A stretch of DNA of 64,000 nt from Proteromonas lacertae (lineage: Eukaryota; Sar; Bigyra; Opalinata; Proteromonadidae), in assembly GCA_002245135.1 (NCBI GenBank), contig NGBS01000313.1, positions 1 through 64,000 on the forward strand. Direction: 5' to 3'. This document shows positions 10,054-21,070 of the stretch, one piece after another (within the stretch, counting starts at the first letter, position 1; every line of letters starts with the position of its first letter). The notes below the pieces were generated by a model. That model saw nothing but the letters and a program-made list of their open reading frames with translations, did no database searches and was not told where the DNA came from. The position numbers were made by a program, and so were the translations under genes.

Positions 10054-13052
10054 GCCTCCACAACGTAAGAAAAGAGGTAGAAAAAGTAAAGCAGAATTAC
10101 TGGCAATACAACAAGCAGCAGCTCAAGCAAATGACAAATCAAGTAAATCAAAAACAGTAGTTAATAATTCACAATACAGTGAAGTAGAAGAAGAAATAGA
10201 AGAAACAGGAAGTAGATATAATAACAATAATAATCAAAGAAATAATTCAAGGCAGAATGTTAGTCAAATCAATCAACAGTATCAATATACAATGAATATT
10301 CCACAACAGCAACAACAGCAATTAAATACATATAAGAATATAAGACAAGGTGATATACAACCTATTGTACAATTAACTTCTATTGGTAATACTTCAAGTT
10401 ATCCATTACAACAACAACAACAACAACAACAACAACAGCAACAGGATGATGATATATTATTATATACAAATTCACCATCAACAAATCCAGAAGAACCTTC
10501 AAAAGTAAGAATATCACATATATCACCACATGGACAAAAGTATCCAATACAACAATCACAGCAAGTATTAATACATCAACCAAGAACTATACTACAAACA
10601 GCAATAAGTAATAATTATTATTCTGAAAGTGAAAGTGATACAGGAATAAACAATAATTTTGATAAAATACCAGTAATTCCTAGAAGAAAGTCAATTTCTC
10701 AGAATAAAGATCAGTTACAATCTGAATCAAGTGCTGTAGAGAATAGTTGTAGTGAATATACCACAGATGATGAAATAAATAATGAAATAAATAGAAGGAA
10801 TAACAATACAATAAGAAATAATAAGAATAATAATAAAGAAATAGTAAAAGAAACATCAAAGAAAAGGAAATCAAGAATAAGATCAGCTTCTGTAACCTCC
10901 GCAGAGTATGTGAATCCTCCAGAATCAATGACTCCTCCAATAGATACAAAACCAAAAAGAAGGAGAAAGAGTAAAAATGGAAAAAGTTCTAATGAATCAA
11001 ATGATGAAGAGTTTTTATCAAATATAGAAGAAGAAGAAGAAGATGGTGATAATGATGATGAAGAATATAATGTTGGTGATGATGATTATAATGATAATGC
11101 TAATAGAAAAAGAAGAAAAATACGAAGTAATAATCAGCAACAGAAACTAGCATCTCCTAAACAACAGCAAGTTGCTGTAAATCCTCGACCAGTAGCTGAA
11201 AGAACAAGATCAAAATCAAAAAGAGGTGATAATAGAAGTGATATAGATGAAGAAAGGAATGAATCAATAACATTACCAACGAAATCAGTTGTAAGAAATT
11301 TAGATCCTGATATAACAAGAATCCAATCAAAACAAGTGCAATATGTGAATCAAATACCTTTATCTAATTTGAATAATGTAAATTATGTTGCAAGTCCACA
11401 AATGTCTCATAATAATAACAATAATAATCAGTACAATGATAATAGTTTTGAAGATTATACAAATGATAGTGTTGATGATGAAAGAAATATAAATATTGGT
11501 GAATATTTAAAACGAAAACATTACAATAACAATAACAATAATAACAACAATAACAATAGAAGATTTAGTAGTAATAACAATAATAACAGTGATTCTATTC
11601 AAGAATATCATAGCTCAGTTATTACAAGTGTTAATACAACAACCACTACAAATACAACTCCAGTGAATGTATCAAATCAAATAATTGATATTGATACCGA
11701 TGAAGATAAAATATTAGATAATATAATAAAGAAATACACTCCGAAAAGATCATTTAAAATTGAAAGTAAAGACAGATTACAAGTCTCTCAAATATTTAAA
11801 AGAAGATTACCTCATTTAACAACTGATATGAACTTCAAATGTTTAATTACAATGTTAATGTTATATAAAGAAACGAATAACTATCTAAATCGATATAATA
11901 ACAATTGTGATGATAGTAGTAAGTGTATTATACAATTGATATTACATGAATGGCTAAATAAGAATAAATCTTTTTATAACAATTCATTTCCTGATTGTTT
12001 ATTACCATTCTTTCCACTCTATTGTGATGTAATTGATGAAAATGGAGGTATTGTGGTTATAACAAAGCTGTTAAATCTCTACAAAGATCAGAATAGATCA
12101 ACTACTGATATTTATATTCTTACTGATGATGAGTGTAAAATGATCAATAGTTTTATATTGAATAAACATGATTATGATGCATTTGTGTCTACTTGTAATG
12201 ATAAAAGAGAGATTGAAAGAATATGTATTTTATTTATTTAATTAAGTATTTATAGATCCATCATTAGATAGAATAAAAGAGAGAATATTCAGTAGAATAT
12301 ATGAAGTATGTGTAAGTAGATATAATACTATCACCTCTTCAGTATTATCAGTTTTCAATCATTTAAAATACACAATAGCTCCTAATAATAACATAAATAT
12401 CTCAAAGAATGGTATAATAACATGTTATTCAGAAGAAGAAAAAGCACCATCAGAATATACTGTAGCATTTATCGATTTTAATGGTATTGTAACTTCCAAG
12501 TTAAATATAGAATTCAAGCGTATATTTATTTCTTTTATTAAAATAGGATTTGGATTTCAAGATATTTATAAAAGTGAAAATGTTATATTATTAGACAATA
12601 ATTTACAATTTACATTACATAATAATAGTAACAACAATACCCATTTTCATCACTGTTATTTCAACACTCTTTTATGTGATGGTGTTTATACAATTCAAAT
12701 AAGTAGTAAAAACAATAGTCCTTTTGTAGTAGGAGTTACAAGGAATGGGAATTATGAAGGTGTGGATTTGTGTAAACAAAATGAAGTAAGAGGATTTTTA
12801 GTGGATGATAAATCCAGAAATCAAAGTAAAAATATCAAATTATCACATTTGAGAAAATTAAAGAAAAATTTAAGTGATAACAATTATACATTTGTATTAA
12901 ATATGAATAATGAAGGTGAAAGTGGATCATTTCTTTCTTATGAAAGAAGTTCATGCCAAATACCAATAGAATCACCGTGTTACTTATTTGTAGATGTTAT
13001 AGATGAAAATTCAACTATCAAAATTGAATCATTAGTAGTTGAAAGAAAATAA
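6480..13052 (+). CDS. BTB-BACK protein with long Q/N-rich insert, interrupted by a pogo-type transposon
   Basis: BTB-BACK proteins usually act as homodimeric adaptors, often for Cullin-3 ligases. The ATG at 6480 (MNSEISNYQS) is the first in-frame start. A 26-nt intron (6605-6630) joins PIPKEG to LILKMVMEGLADVSFLV, the BTB start; the BTB core runs to FRKYL. A second intron (6934-6970) leads to the BACK domain (SKMNDELLIRIF...ITLDY). The frame is cut at 7080 by a transposon and resumes at 9478: LDY continues as FINNSFRLIGFNPP, completing the BACK domain. Then come some 600 residues rich in Q, N, S and acidic runs with basic patches (RKKRGRKSK, AT-hook-like). The C-terminal domain ends IKIESLVVERK. 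Introns at 12225-12255 and 12520-12546 are in phase. Without the element the protein would be about 1350 aa; with it, it is truncated unless the element is removed. Confidence 0.75.
7080..7120 (+). repeat. Left end of the pogo-type element: TA target site, TIR and subterminal repeat
   Basis: TA at 7080-7081, the inverted repeat from 7082, and the subterminal AATATAACTCGAAT at 7107-7120. The host codon GAT is followed by TA, which would complete a tyrosine codon with the T at 9478. Confidence 0.9.
7082..9475 (+). mobile_element. Complete pogo/Tigger-type (Tc1-mariner superfamily) DNA transposon
   Basis: A 2394-bp element bounded by terminal inverted repeats CAGTCAAACCTGTAT (left from 7082; right complement from 9475), with only a few mismatches just inside. 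The flanking dinucleotide TA occurs on both sides (7080-7081 and 9476-9477), the target duplication expected for this superfamily. A 14-bp subterminal direct repeat, AATATAACTCGAAT, lies at 7107-7120 and 9411-9424. The single transposase gene is open throughout. Insertion is in the BACK domain of the host BTB gene, in the same orientation. The clean boundaries and open frame suggest a recent, possibly autonomous copy. Confidence 0.92.
7686..9258 (+). CDS. pogo/Tigger-type transposase (CENP-B HTH plus DDE_1 domain)
   Basis: Exon 1 encodes a psq/CENP-B-type N-terminal helix-turn-helix (ITRYEICQKYSVKQSTISTW). A 31-nt intron at 7867-7897 (GTAATA...AATAG) joins it to DKDDNIFRERKSKYPELE and the second CENP-B HTH (ISYVQNLMKRNKLSS). 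The catalytic domain shows the three acidic sites of pogo-type transposases: NMDESGLYY, LLVMDNCASHP and SRYQPLDMGII, so the triad is D-D-D. The C-terminus is acidic then basic (KTKKSKINNIF). About 490 aa, the normal size, with no internal stop. It would recognise the element's own ends and integrate at TA. Confidence 0.9.
9411..9477 (+). repeat. Right end of the pogo-type element: subterminal repeat, TIR and TA target site
   Basis: AATATAACTCGAAT at 9411-9424 is a direct copy of the left subterminal repeat. ATACAGGTTTGACTG at 9461-9475 is the complement of the left inverted repeat. TA at 9476-9477 is the second target copy. Confidence 0.9.
10018..10056 (+). repeat. CAA microsatellite encoding poly-Q
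   Basis: About ten uninterrupted CAA codons inside the Q-rich insert of the BTB-BACK gene. Similar CAA/CAG runs lie near 10305-10320 and 10410-10445, and AAT/AAC (poly-N) runs near 11410-11435 and 11520-11595. They also create long antisense open frames with no other support. Confidence 0.85.
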
Positions 13053-13108
13053 TTGTGAATTTTTTCATCTTTAAATAATAGTATAATGCTTTAATATGAA
13101 ATATTTTT

Positions 13109-13490
13109 CTATTGTTTAATGGTTGTCTTTCTATCCACCAAAATATAAATCTTTTAAATAAAATTAATAAATAAACTAACTTTTAAAATATTATACAACA
13201 AGTTACCTTTTTAGGAATATTTGGATCAAATTCTGTATTATTTGCCTCATTATTTGAATAATGTAGTCTGTCTGAATAATGTATCTATATCAACAATAAG
13301 CATAGACTGAAATATATATAATAAATACTTCTACTAAATTCTCTCCCATCACATCAGCAAACTGAAGATGATGCCTCTGTTGTACCTCTTCTTCTCCATA
13401 ATATTCTTGTTCTGCAGGGTCAGGCGCAATTCTATATCATTAAATTATATCAATATAATACTGATTAGGTTGCATTAACACATCTTCCAT
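13109..13490 (-). CDS. Small acidic protein of unknown function
   Basis: Starting from the ATG at 13488-13490, four exons join in phase across introns of about 30, 44 and 50 nt. They give a protein of about 83 aa: MEDVLMQPNQIAPDP at the start, a central QQRHHLQFADVMGENLVE, then DRLHYSNNEANN and FDPNIPKK, ending near DRKTTIKQ. I see no signal peptide, membrane segment or known motif. The evidence is the regular intron boundaries and frame continuity; the family is not recognised. Confidence 0.4.
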
Positions 13491-13760
13491 TTTAAAATAA
13501 GATTATATATAGAAAAAATAAACGATATAAAAGTGTAAATTAATAAAATATCTAAACTGCCTTATATTGAGTAGCTCTTTCTCAAATAAAAGAAAAAGAG
13601 GATGAAATAATGTAACGATCTCTGTAATTTACAATTTGACCATAAAATTACATCTCTTATTTTCTTATGAAAATCATCTCTATTTTCTCATTAATTTGTT
13701 TTATGTATATATAGATCTTATGAAAACAAGTTATCATACTAAAGGTTATTAAATTAATGG

Positions 13761-15682
13761 TTATTTGTTTTTAAGATGGTTTAAAAGACGTTTTCTCCTC
13801 TCCGAATCTTCTCTCCATTCTTTAATATACGGTAAAGAATAACTAATACAATAAAATAAAACTACAATAACTCCATATGCATATATCATATCAACCGACA
13901 GTAAACGTCCCCAAGTCATGGCTTCAGGGGAAATATACAACGACCACTCAGGAATCATCATTTGCTTAACAAATGACAACAATACAGCTTTTTCTCTCCA
14001 TCTTCTTGTCCCAACAGTCAGTTTAAATGCTTCTCTTCTTTGCAACTCATCAGTAATAAAATTTTCACCATAAACTTCAAACCTCCTAAACACATAAGCA
14101 TAAAAATCTGCAGTATCTCTCTATAAATAGAGAATATACAATAGATACATCTTCATCAGAATAATTATTCACTAAAGATTCAGCTTTCCTTACCATATTT
14201 TCACCAATCATTCTAATAACAAAATAAGGAACAATATATCTTTCTAAAAATGTAACAATTCCTAATCCAATCATTTCATCTTCAATTGTAAAATCAATTG
14301 GTTTTATATCCTCTTTTCCCCACTATATATATATATATATATATGCAATAAATATTAATCTATACATTTCTAAATTTATCTTCTTTATTAAAAAACTCAT
14401 TAACAATATTATACGCTTTATCTAAATATTTCTTTCCTTCTTCCTCCCTTCCAAGTTTAATCAATAAAATACCTAATTTCTTTAACGTAATAAAATCTTC
14501 AGGATCTTCTTCAATATTTTCAATTAATTCTTTTTCTTCTTTTTCATATTTTTTAGCTATATATATCATGAATAAATAATGAATATTATAATTATAATTA
14601 TACCATAATCACCTCCAGACATTTCAATCCATATATTATCATTCTCTTTCAATATATTCAACAAATAATCACCATCTGATTTACTTATACTAACACATGG
14701 TATATTAATATTTATTTGATTATTATTATTATTATTATTATCATTATAAATGATAGTAGTCATTGGCTCTAACACATCACTATTATCTATCACAATTAAT
14801 CCAGAAGCACCAACACTTTCAGCATTTTCAGCTTTAGTGATAAATGGACATTCTCCTCTTTTCATTATTATGATTTTACCATACAAATTATTATTATTAT
14901 TAATAATTTCACATCCATTAATTGGATTTGATAATATTATAGGTGATTTTAAAGAAATTAAAGTTTGAAATAATTGACCAAATTCACCAGATATACACTT
15001 TATTGATCTTTTATATTCCATTGGTTCAATAATGTTACATGTACCTGTATGAATTGAACTTAATTTTGGGGGATAATTTTCATTTGAAAATGTGGATGAT
15101 GATGATTCGGTTGAAATTGGTGAATTATTACCATTATTTGCATTAAATTGTTTATAAAATTTTGTTAGTTTTTCATATGTTTCTATTGGAAATATAGTTT
15201 CATCTGGCTTAAATTGTTCAATTGATAATGACTTTAATTTATTATAAAAAGAGTATAAGATTGAAATCTCCCATTTTATTGTATCATTCTTGTTCTCTAA
15301 TTTTAAATGATCTGATATTTCCAATGATAAATGTGTAAGATAGGCATCTTTTGAAGGAGTATTTCTCAAGGAATGACCTATTACATTTGTTAATTCCAAA
15401 TTAGATAATAAATCTAGATAATAATTCACACAATATCTCGTCTTATAAGAAAATCTATTCATTAGTAGAAATATAATAAATGTATATGAAATACATAAAC
15501 TTATATATATTGTAATATGGATATGACTCATTCTCTGCTCGTCGTATTAATACTCTACCTCTCCTTCTCACCCACACATAATCACTAATTAACTCATCAT
15601 ATTCACTAATATTTCCTGGTTTCAAGGGTATACATATCGGAAATACCAAGAATGTTATAATTACTAGTATTATCAAATCCAT
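13761..15682 (-). CDS. Membrane protein with signal peptide, PA domain, TPR-like repeat and C-terminal TM segment
   Basis: Starts at the ATG 15680-15682 with a hydrophobic signal (MDLIILVIITFLVFPIC). After about 190 luminal residues comes a protease-associated (PA) domain: YGKIIIMKRGECPF, then ENAESVGASGLIVIDNS and INIPCVSISKSDGDYLLNIL. A TPR-like segment follows (FITLKKLGILLIKLGREEEG...YLDKAYNIV), and one TM helix near the C-terminus (YGVIVVLFYCISYSLPYI). Exons join in phase across introns of 44, about 46, about 44 and 19 nt; the last is at 14121-14139. No protease active site is visible, so this is probably a PA-domain sorting or chaperone-like membrane protein. I do not recognise the orthologue. 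About 560 aa. Confidence 0.65.
14121..14139 (-). other. 19-nt intron in the PA-domain gene
   Basis: On the minus strand: GTATATTCTCTATTTATAG. Removing exactly 19 nt joins SDEDVSI to RDTADFYAYVFRRFEVYG and keeps the frame open to the gene's end. Leaving it in gives a TAG stop 12 codons later. The next possible acceptor (54 nt in total) leads to a stop. Confidence 0.75.
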
Positions 15683-15844
15683 ATTCAAGAAAACAAAGAT
15701 TCTTTGATAAAAATGATTTGAGGTAATCAAGCCTGTATATTTAATTCTGTCATGTAAATGATTAAATAGAATATATTTAAAAACCAAAACATACAAATGA
15801 GATATATGATATATAATATAATAAATCTAATGTTTTAAATCAAA

Positions 15845-17921
15845 TCAAAATAGTTTAAACTTGGATGATCTTGTTCTAGCATACAATGGATCATGAGTTT
15901 CACTACTATTATTCGGTTTTCTATCACCTGCTTCGTTACTAGCACTATAACTCCTCATTTGGTAAACACCACTATTACGAGGATTGTTCATGCTATTGTT
16001 GTTCTTTACACTGTTATTGCTGCTACTTGCATCAGTGATATGAGATGAAGTAGTAGTAGTTATGGATTCATTTCCACTTCCATTATTACTTCCACCACTT
16101 CCACTTTCATTGCTTTCACCACTTCCACTACTTCTTGTACTTCTATCACTATTATTACCTTGATCATTATTTTCATAATCACCTGAACAAACTGAATCAT
16201 CTGAATATGGGAAGTATCTTTCATTATTATACCCACGAGGTGGACTAACTGGTTCTGAAACTGATCTTAATTGGAATTGAGGTATTGTTGTAGTGATGTA
16301 ACGAGGTAAATTAATTGCAGGTATTGGTTGTTGTTGTTGTTGTAATGGTTGAAGTTGTGGTGGTAGAGGATTTACATGCATCTGTTGTTGTTGCTGTTGT
16401 TGTTGTTGTTGTTGTTGTAATAACATTGATGAATCATAAACTGGCTGTATTAGTGGTTGGAGAGGTTGTTGTGGTTGATGTTGTTGTTGTTGTATCAACA
16501 TTGGAACCATCATACATCGGTTGTTGAATAGGCTGAATTGGTTGCTGTATTGGTTGTAGAGTCTGTCTTTGCTGTTGTTGTTGTTGTTGTTGTAACATAG
16601 GATGGATCAGTAACAGGATGTTGTAAATGTTGAATATTCATATTCATTCCATTATAATACTCATTATAATAACTACCATTTGGTTGATTGTTTACAACAC
16701 TATTACTTCCATTATTATATGGTGACATTGGTAAATATGATCTACCAGGAGATGCAGTACTAGTTGTTGTTGGTGGTGATGCATTATATACTGTTGGTGA
16801 ACCAACTGATAATGGAATGTTAGAATCTATTTCAGGAAGTATTTCATCATAATTAACATAATTATTAATCACTGGTAATCTTAAAGAAATTGGGTTTTGA
16901 ATTTGTCTTGTTCTTTGTTGTTGCTGCTGTAATTGAAGTTGTTGTAGTTGTTGTTGAATTTGTTGGTTTTGCAACTGCTGTTGTTGTTGTTGTTGTTGAT
17001 ACTGTAAATCAAATCCATTCAATCCCATTTCATTGACATTGCAATTGTTCATCATATATGGTACTGAAGTTAAACCACTCGGTGCACTACTACAGTTACT
17101 CATGGTTGGTGATGATTGCTCTCTTTTTTGTGCTGTTGATACTCGAATATTCCTTCCATATAAATTTCTACATATATATTATTAGTATAAAGAAGAATAT
17201 ATATATATATATATATATAGATATATAGTAAGAACTAAAAAACATATACATTTTATTTGTTTCCATTATTGCCCTTTCTGCTTCTCTTGGATCTCCGAAT
17301 TTCACAAAACCATATCCTCTTGACAGTCTGCTAGGTCGGATCAAGCATTACTTTGGCACTTATACATGTAGGATAATTACTAGCATAAAAATGAAATAGC
17401 ATAATATCAGTAACATGACTTGGCAAATCACCCACAAAGATAGACATATCAGGTGTATTTAACTTCAGACCAGGTGAGCCCCAATTCATACGGAATGTTT
17501 GAGCTGTGCCAGCTATTGGTATATTATAAAATGATCAATATGTAATTACATAATAATATATACGTATAATTTTTCCATTTAATTGCGATAAAGCCATAGC
17601 TGCATTATCGTGAGTGTCGAATTCGAGGAACGCATAACCTTTTTAATGAGATTTTAAAAAAATACCTGCTGAAATCCCTGCGTCTCTGTTAATAATGACC
17701 TTTGAATATTGAAAACCAGCTATGATTTATAATGGCTGTTATACGCGAAGATTCAAACATTCTGTTCAGATCATACTCGCTCCACGCCATTGGTAAGTCT
17801 CCTATCCACAACGTGTTGCCCTTGCTCACATCAGAACTATAATATAAGTAAATGTAAGATCAAAACAGACAAATTTCGAGTATCCCACTCCAAAATCCTA
17901 GAATATAATATACTTATTCAT
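15845..17921 (-). CDS. RRM protein of the RBP45/NAM8/TRNAU1AP type with poly-Q C-terminus
   Basis: RNA-binding protein. RRM1 contains GNTLWIGDLPMAWSEYDL and YAFLEFDTHDNAAMALSQLNG. RRM2 contains MSIFVGDLPSHVTD and SRLSRGYGFVKFGDPREAERAI, followed by RNIRVSTAQKR. This order fits plant RBP45/47, yeast Nam8 and TRNAU1AP. The C-terminal 400 residues are Q-, S-, N- and P-rich (coding 15845-17103), as in many splicing or stress-granule factors. In RRM2 the frame needs a one-base shift at about 17332 (LDPT to SRLSRG). In the poly-Q region it shifts near 16599 and again near 16503, with no net change overall; CAA-rich GT-AG introns would also fix this. The start (MNKILEWDTR at 17921, or a leader exon upstream) is uncertain. 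Confidence 0.65.
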
Positions 17922-18341
17922 AAAAATAGAATGTGAAAATTTAAGATTTGTTTACCTGCCGAATGTTGAGAAATTCTATTAGAGAATAGAAGAAATTTTA
18001 TTGGTTTTTTATGAAAGAACTGGGGCTTTCATAAAATTTCGTTACAAACTCTATGGTATATATATTCTAAAATCTACACTCTTTTATAATATATTTTTAT
18101 GTATTTTTTAATTTATGTAAAGTAACTGTAACTATTACATTTGATCAAATAAATGAAGAGTGTGTTATTGGCTGTGCAATATAAGCTCGCATTACTGCTT
18201 TGATTATTGTTGTATATATTACGCTGTGCGACATAATCGCCTAGATTTAGCGACATGAGTTTTATTTGTCATCATTCATCATCATAACACACAATACAAT
18301 ATTTTAAAAATATTAACAAATATTATTTGCCATTAATATAT
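17922..18341. other. Intergenic region, no gene seen
   Basis: AT-rich spacer between the poly-Q RRM gene, which may have a leader exon here, and NDUFB7. A GTAAAC...TTCTAG segment on the minus strand (about 17900-17957) could be a 5' UTR intron. I see no RNA gene or open frame. Confidence 0.4.
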
Positions 18342-18668
18342 CTAATGACTCTCTTCTTTTGCTAATTGACCTTTTTTCTGACTCTCTAATAATTCACATC
18401 TTCTCTTCCAACTATATAGATCATAAATAATGGTTCAAAATTAGATAATATCATACTCTTTATATTGACACACTTCATAATGATGTCTTTCATGTTCGCA
18501 TTTCCATGGTAAATAGTAATTATTTCTTCTACATTGATTCAGTTTTATTAAAACATGAGCGCAATAATCTCTATATTGAACTGGTATATTATTTTCACGC
18601 ATTTCTGCATCAGTAGCAACCATTGTTGGCTTCTCTAGTTTTAATAGATCAATAAATATAATACCCAT
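18342..18668 (-). CDS. NDUFB7: NADH:ubiquinone oxidoreductase subunit NDUFB7 (B18)
   Basis: Accessory subunit of mitochondrial complex I, in the intermembrane space. The protein starts MGIIFIDLLK; the body has MVATDAEMRE and the B18 signature QYRDYCAHVLIKLNQCRRNNYY, with paired CX9C cysteines (CAHVLIKLNQC and CEHERHHYEVC). A 45-nt intron at 18412-18456 joins QYKD to WKRRCELLESQKKGQLAKE; stop TAG at 18342-18344. About 93 aa, slightly shorter than animal B18 because the N-terminus is short. It is divergent from the RRM-CCCH gene with only about 92 bp between the two starts. It shows the cell has conventional respiring mitochondria. Confidence 0.9.
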
Positions 18669-18760
18669 ATTGAGAAAAATAGGATTTAAAAATTCAAGGT
18701 TTGTGAATTCAAGCTTGAGGCTCGAAAAATTATAACCATTTGTTTTTGGATTAAAATTCT

Positions 18761-20148
18761 ATGTCTACAGAAGAGGTATAAAGATATCACTGTTTATAAA
18801 TTCTAATAGGCAGATGTAGATGCATCTCAGACATATAGAAGTATCCTATTCAATATTTTATACTTTTAGCCACTTATGAGATTTATATTGGTAATTTAAG
18901 TCCAGATATAACTGAAGATGACATAGAATCCTTGTTTACTCCAGTAATTAAACCTATAGATGTAAGAATTAAAAAAAATCAAGATGGAGGAAGTAGAGGG
19001 TATGGATTTGTGACTTTTAATAATAAAGAAGAAGCTGACAAAATAATAGAGCAATTCAATAGATCAATAATGAAGGAAAGACCAATCGAATTAAAAAATG
19101 GCAAATCCAACAGTATATTATTCTTAGGAGGAATTCGTCGTAATTGGAAACCAGAGAGAATAACAGAATTAGTTAAAAACACCTTAGCTAATGTATACAA
19201 AGTGATATATGTAAGTGATGCTTCAGATGTTAATCAAAACAGAGGATATTGTTTTATTCGTTTTGATGATCGTGAAAGTGCAATAAGAGCATTGAACAGA
19301 ATAACAAGAGAAGATTTCTTACTAGGAGGACAAAGAGTTAAAGCGAATTGGGCTGATACTCAATCAGACTTTGAGTCAACAGATGGAGTAAATGTATATA
19401 TTTTATATTTTATATTTTATATATTTTCTAATAGAAAAGAGCATTGTACGTTTATCCAATAGATAATAACATCGATGAACAGAAATTGAATGATATTTTT
19501 AAAGACTATGGTGAAATAGAAGTGGTATTAGCTAGGAAATTGCCTCGATCTGTAAGACATGATTTTGCATTTATTAATTTCAAATATGAAGAAGATGCAT
19601 TGAAAGCCGTGAAAGATAGTAAAATCAAAAGGAAAGAATTCTTAGGTTTGAATGTAGAATTTGCTAGAAAAAGTGATAAAACAGCAAAAAATAATAGAAG
19701 GTTTATTAATCAGATGTATATGCCTCAACCTCCATTAGAACCACCACCACCACCACCACCTATCACAATAGAACAACAACAACAGATTATATCACCAACA
19801 TCAGAAGAATCTTCATCACCAGGAGGATCTTCAAACACTGAACAAACACAACAGTATGCTACACAACCACCTCCATCATCATCATCACCTTTACCCCCTC
19901 CAATGCCGTATATATACCCTAATGTAATGCCAAATCCATATTATTATGCGCCACCACCACCTGTACCTTCTCCATTCTATTCTTATCCAATAAATCCTAT
20001 GAATTCTTATGCTTATAAGACAAAATTGTGTAGACACTATATGAATGGAAATGAATGTAGCCATGGTGATGCTTGCACCTATGCACATGGTGAAAGGGAA
20101 TTAAGAAGATATCCTTTCAGAAATTATCCAATACCACCTCAAATGTAA
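18761..20148 (+). CDS. Three-RRM protein with proline-rich linker and C-terminal CCCH zinc finger
   Basis: Starts MSTEE at 18761 and splices across introns 18776-18809 and about 18841-18869. RRM1: YEIYIGNLSPDITEDDIESLF with YGFVTF. RRM2: SILFLGGIRRNWKPERI with YCFIRF. RRM3, after an intron of about 43 nt near 19393-19435: RALYVYPIDNN with FAFINFKYEEDALKAV. This layout resembles hnRNP Q/R (SYNCRIP). A P/Q-rich linker follows. The end is a CX8CX5CX3H zinc finger (TKLCRHYMNGNECSHG DACTYAH) of the tristetraprolin type, which binds AU-rich RNA. RRM and CCCH modules in this combination are not something I know from a named protein. Probable role: mRNA stability, splicing or localisation. Confidence 0.8.
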
Positions 20149-20326
20149 TACTTTTAAGTTAAAAAATAAAGTAATAGTAGGAAATAAGTTTTGTAAAAAG
20201 TATTGAACTGTATGAATATGATGTATTTGTTGAGATTCAAAAAAAATAAAAAATGGTTTTCACACATTTTCGAACACCGCAGCATAACCAATTTTAGTAA
20301 CGGAAAAGTAGATTAAAAATCTCATC

Positions 20327-20826
20327 ATGTATATCAGATTAAAACGTCAAAAAAATACAGTGTTTATGGATGTTGAAAGTACTTATAATATTGGTAGAAT
20401 AAAGATGAGACTGAAGAAAATACCTCTAGTTGAAGCTCCTGAGAATGTAGATGATATTAGAATTTATCATCCAAATGATACAGTATTGAAAATAGTATTT
20501 ATTATTGGAATAGACAAAACATTTAGAAGATAGAAGAACAATTGGCGATATATTAATTCAAAATGATGAAATCTTATATTATGCATTTAGAATGAGTATA
20601 TTTTTGAATTGTTTTTATATTAATTTTAGCTGAAGAAGAATTTGAACCAGTTTTAACAGCAGACGAAATGCCAACAGATGAAAATGGAACAAATACAAAT
20701 ACAGAAGAAGGCAAAGAAGGTGAGACTAAAGAGGGTGAAGGAGGTGAAGGGACAAAACAAGAAGAGAAAAAAGAAGAACTACCTGCAGCTGCTGCATCAG
20801 CACCAGCAGAAGAAAAGAAAGAATAA
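20327..20826 (+). CDS. ELOB: Elongin B-like ubiquitin-fold protein
   Basis: Elongin B pairs with Elongin C in Cullin-2/5 ubiquitin ligases and in the Elongin transcription factor. The N-terminus MYIRLKRQKNTVFMDVESTY and spacing VGRIKMRLKKI-like fit its ubiquitin fold. A 19-nt intron (20495-20513) joins DTVLKI to TKHLEDRRTIGDILIQNDE, and a 34-nt intron (20596-20629) joins YYAFRM to TEEEFEPVLTADEMP, matching the family's AFR segment and C-terminal tail. The end is an unusual low-complexity tail of G, E, K and A (GEGGEGTKQEEKKEELPAAA). About 148 aa against about 118 in human. Family call rests on fold order and motifs, and sequence identity is modest. Confidence 0.72.
20495..20513 (+). other. 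19-nt intron in the Elongin B-like gene
   Basis: GTATTTATTATTGGAATAG. Removing it joins TVLKI and TKHLEDRRTIG in frame and leads on to the rest of the family's sequence; leaving it in gives a stop at about 20531. Same length as the intron at 14121-14139. Confidence 0.78.
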
Positions 20827-21070
20827 GATGTTTAATAATATTCATGATATTAGTTAGTTTTTCCTTCAAATACAAACAAATCAATATAATTTTCATTTAT
20901 TTTATTATTATGTTGTTTTATATATTGTTAAGATTTTTATTCATCAAATTTGATGTGTTTTTATTATAATTTCATCTGCTTTTTGAAATATGAACGTTAT
21001 TTTTTTGAAAAAGAGTTTGAATAGAGTTTGAACTGTATTTATATTTTTCTTATTTTTCATAGCTTCTTGT

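Noticed and set aside
10380-10955. Antisense hydrophobic open frames opposite the poly-Q/poly-N regions (also 16315-16527, 28197-28622, 58188-58436)
   Set aside because: They are complements of CAA/AAT/GAA repeats giving V-, L- and I-rich strings, with no start context or family.
9602-12241. The 879-residue open frame starting at 9602 as a separate gene
   Set aside because: It continues upstream to 9478 and joins the BTB-BACK exon ending at 7081 once the transposon is removed, and downstream exons are joined by small introns. The Met at 9602 is internal.
18140-18260. Possible tRNA or small RNA in the less AT-rich patch
   Set aside because: No cloverleaf or T-loop GTTCRA box could be drawn; no tRNA gene was found anywhere in the window.
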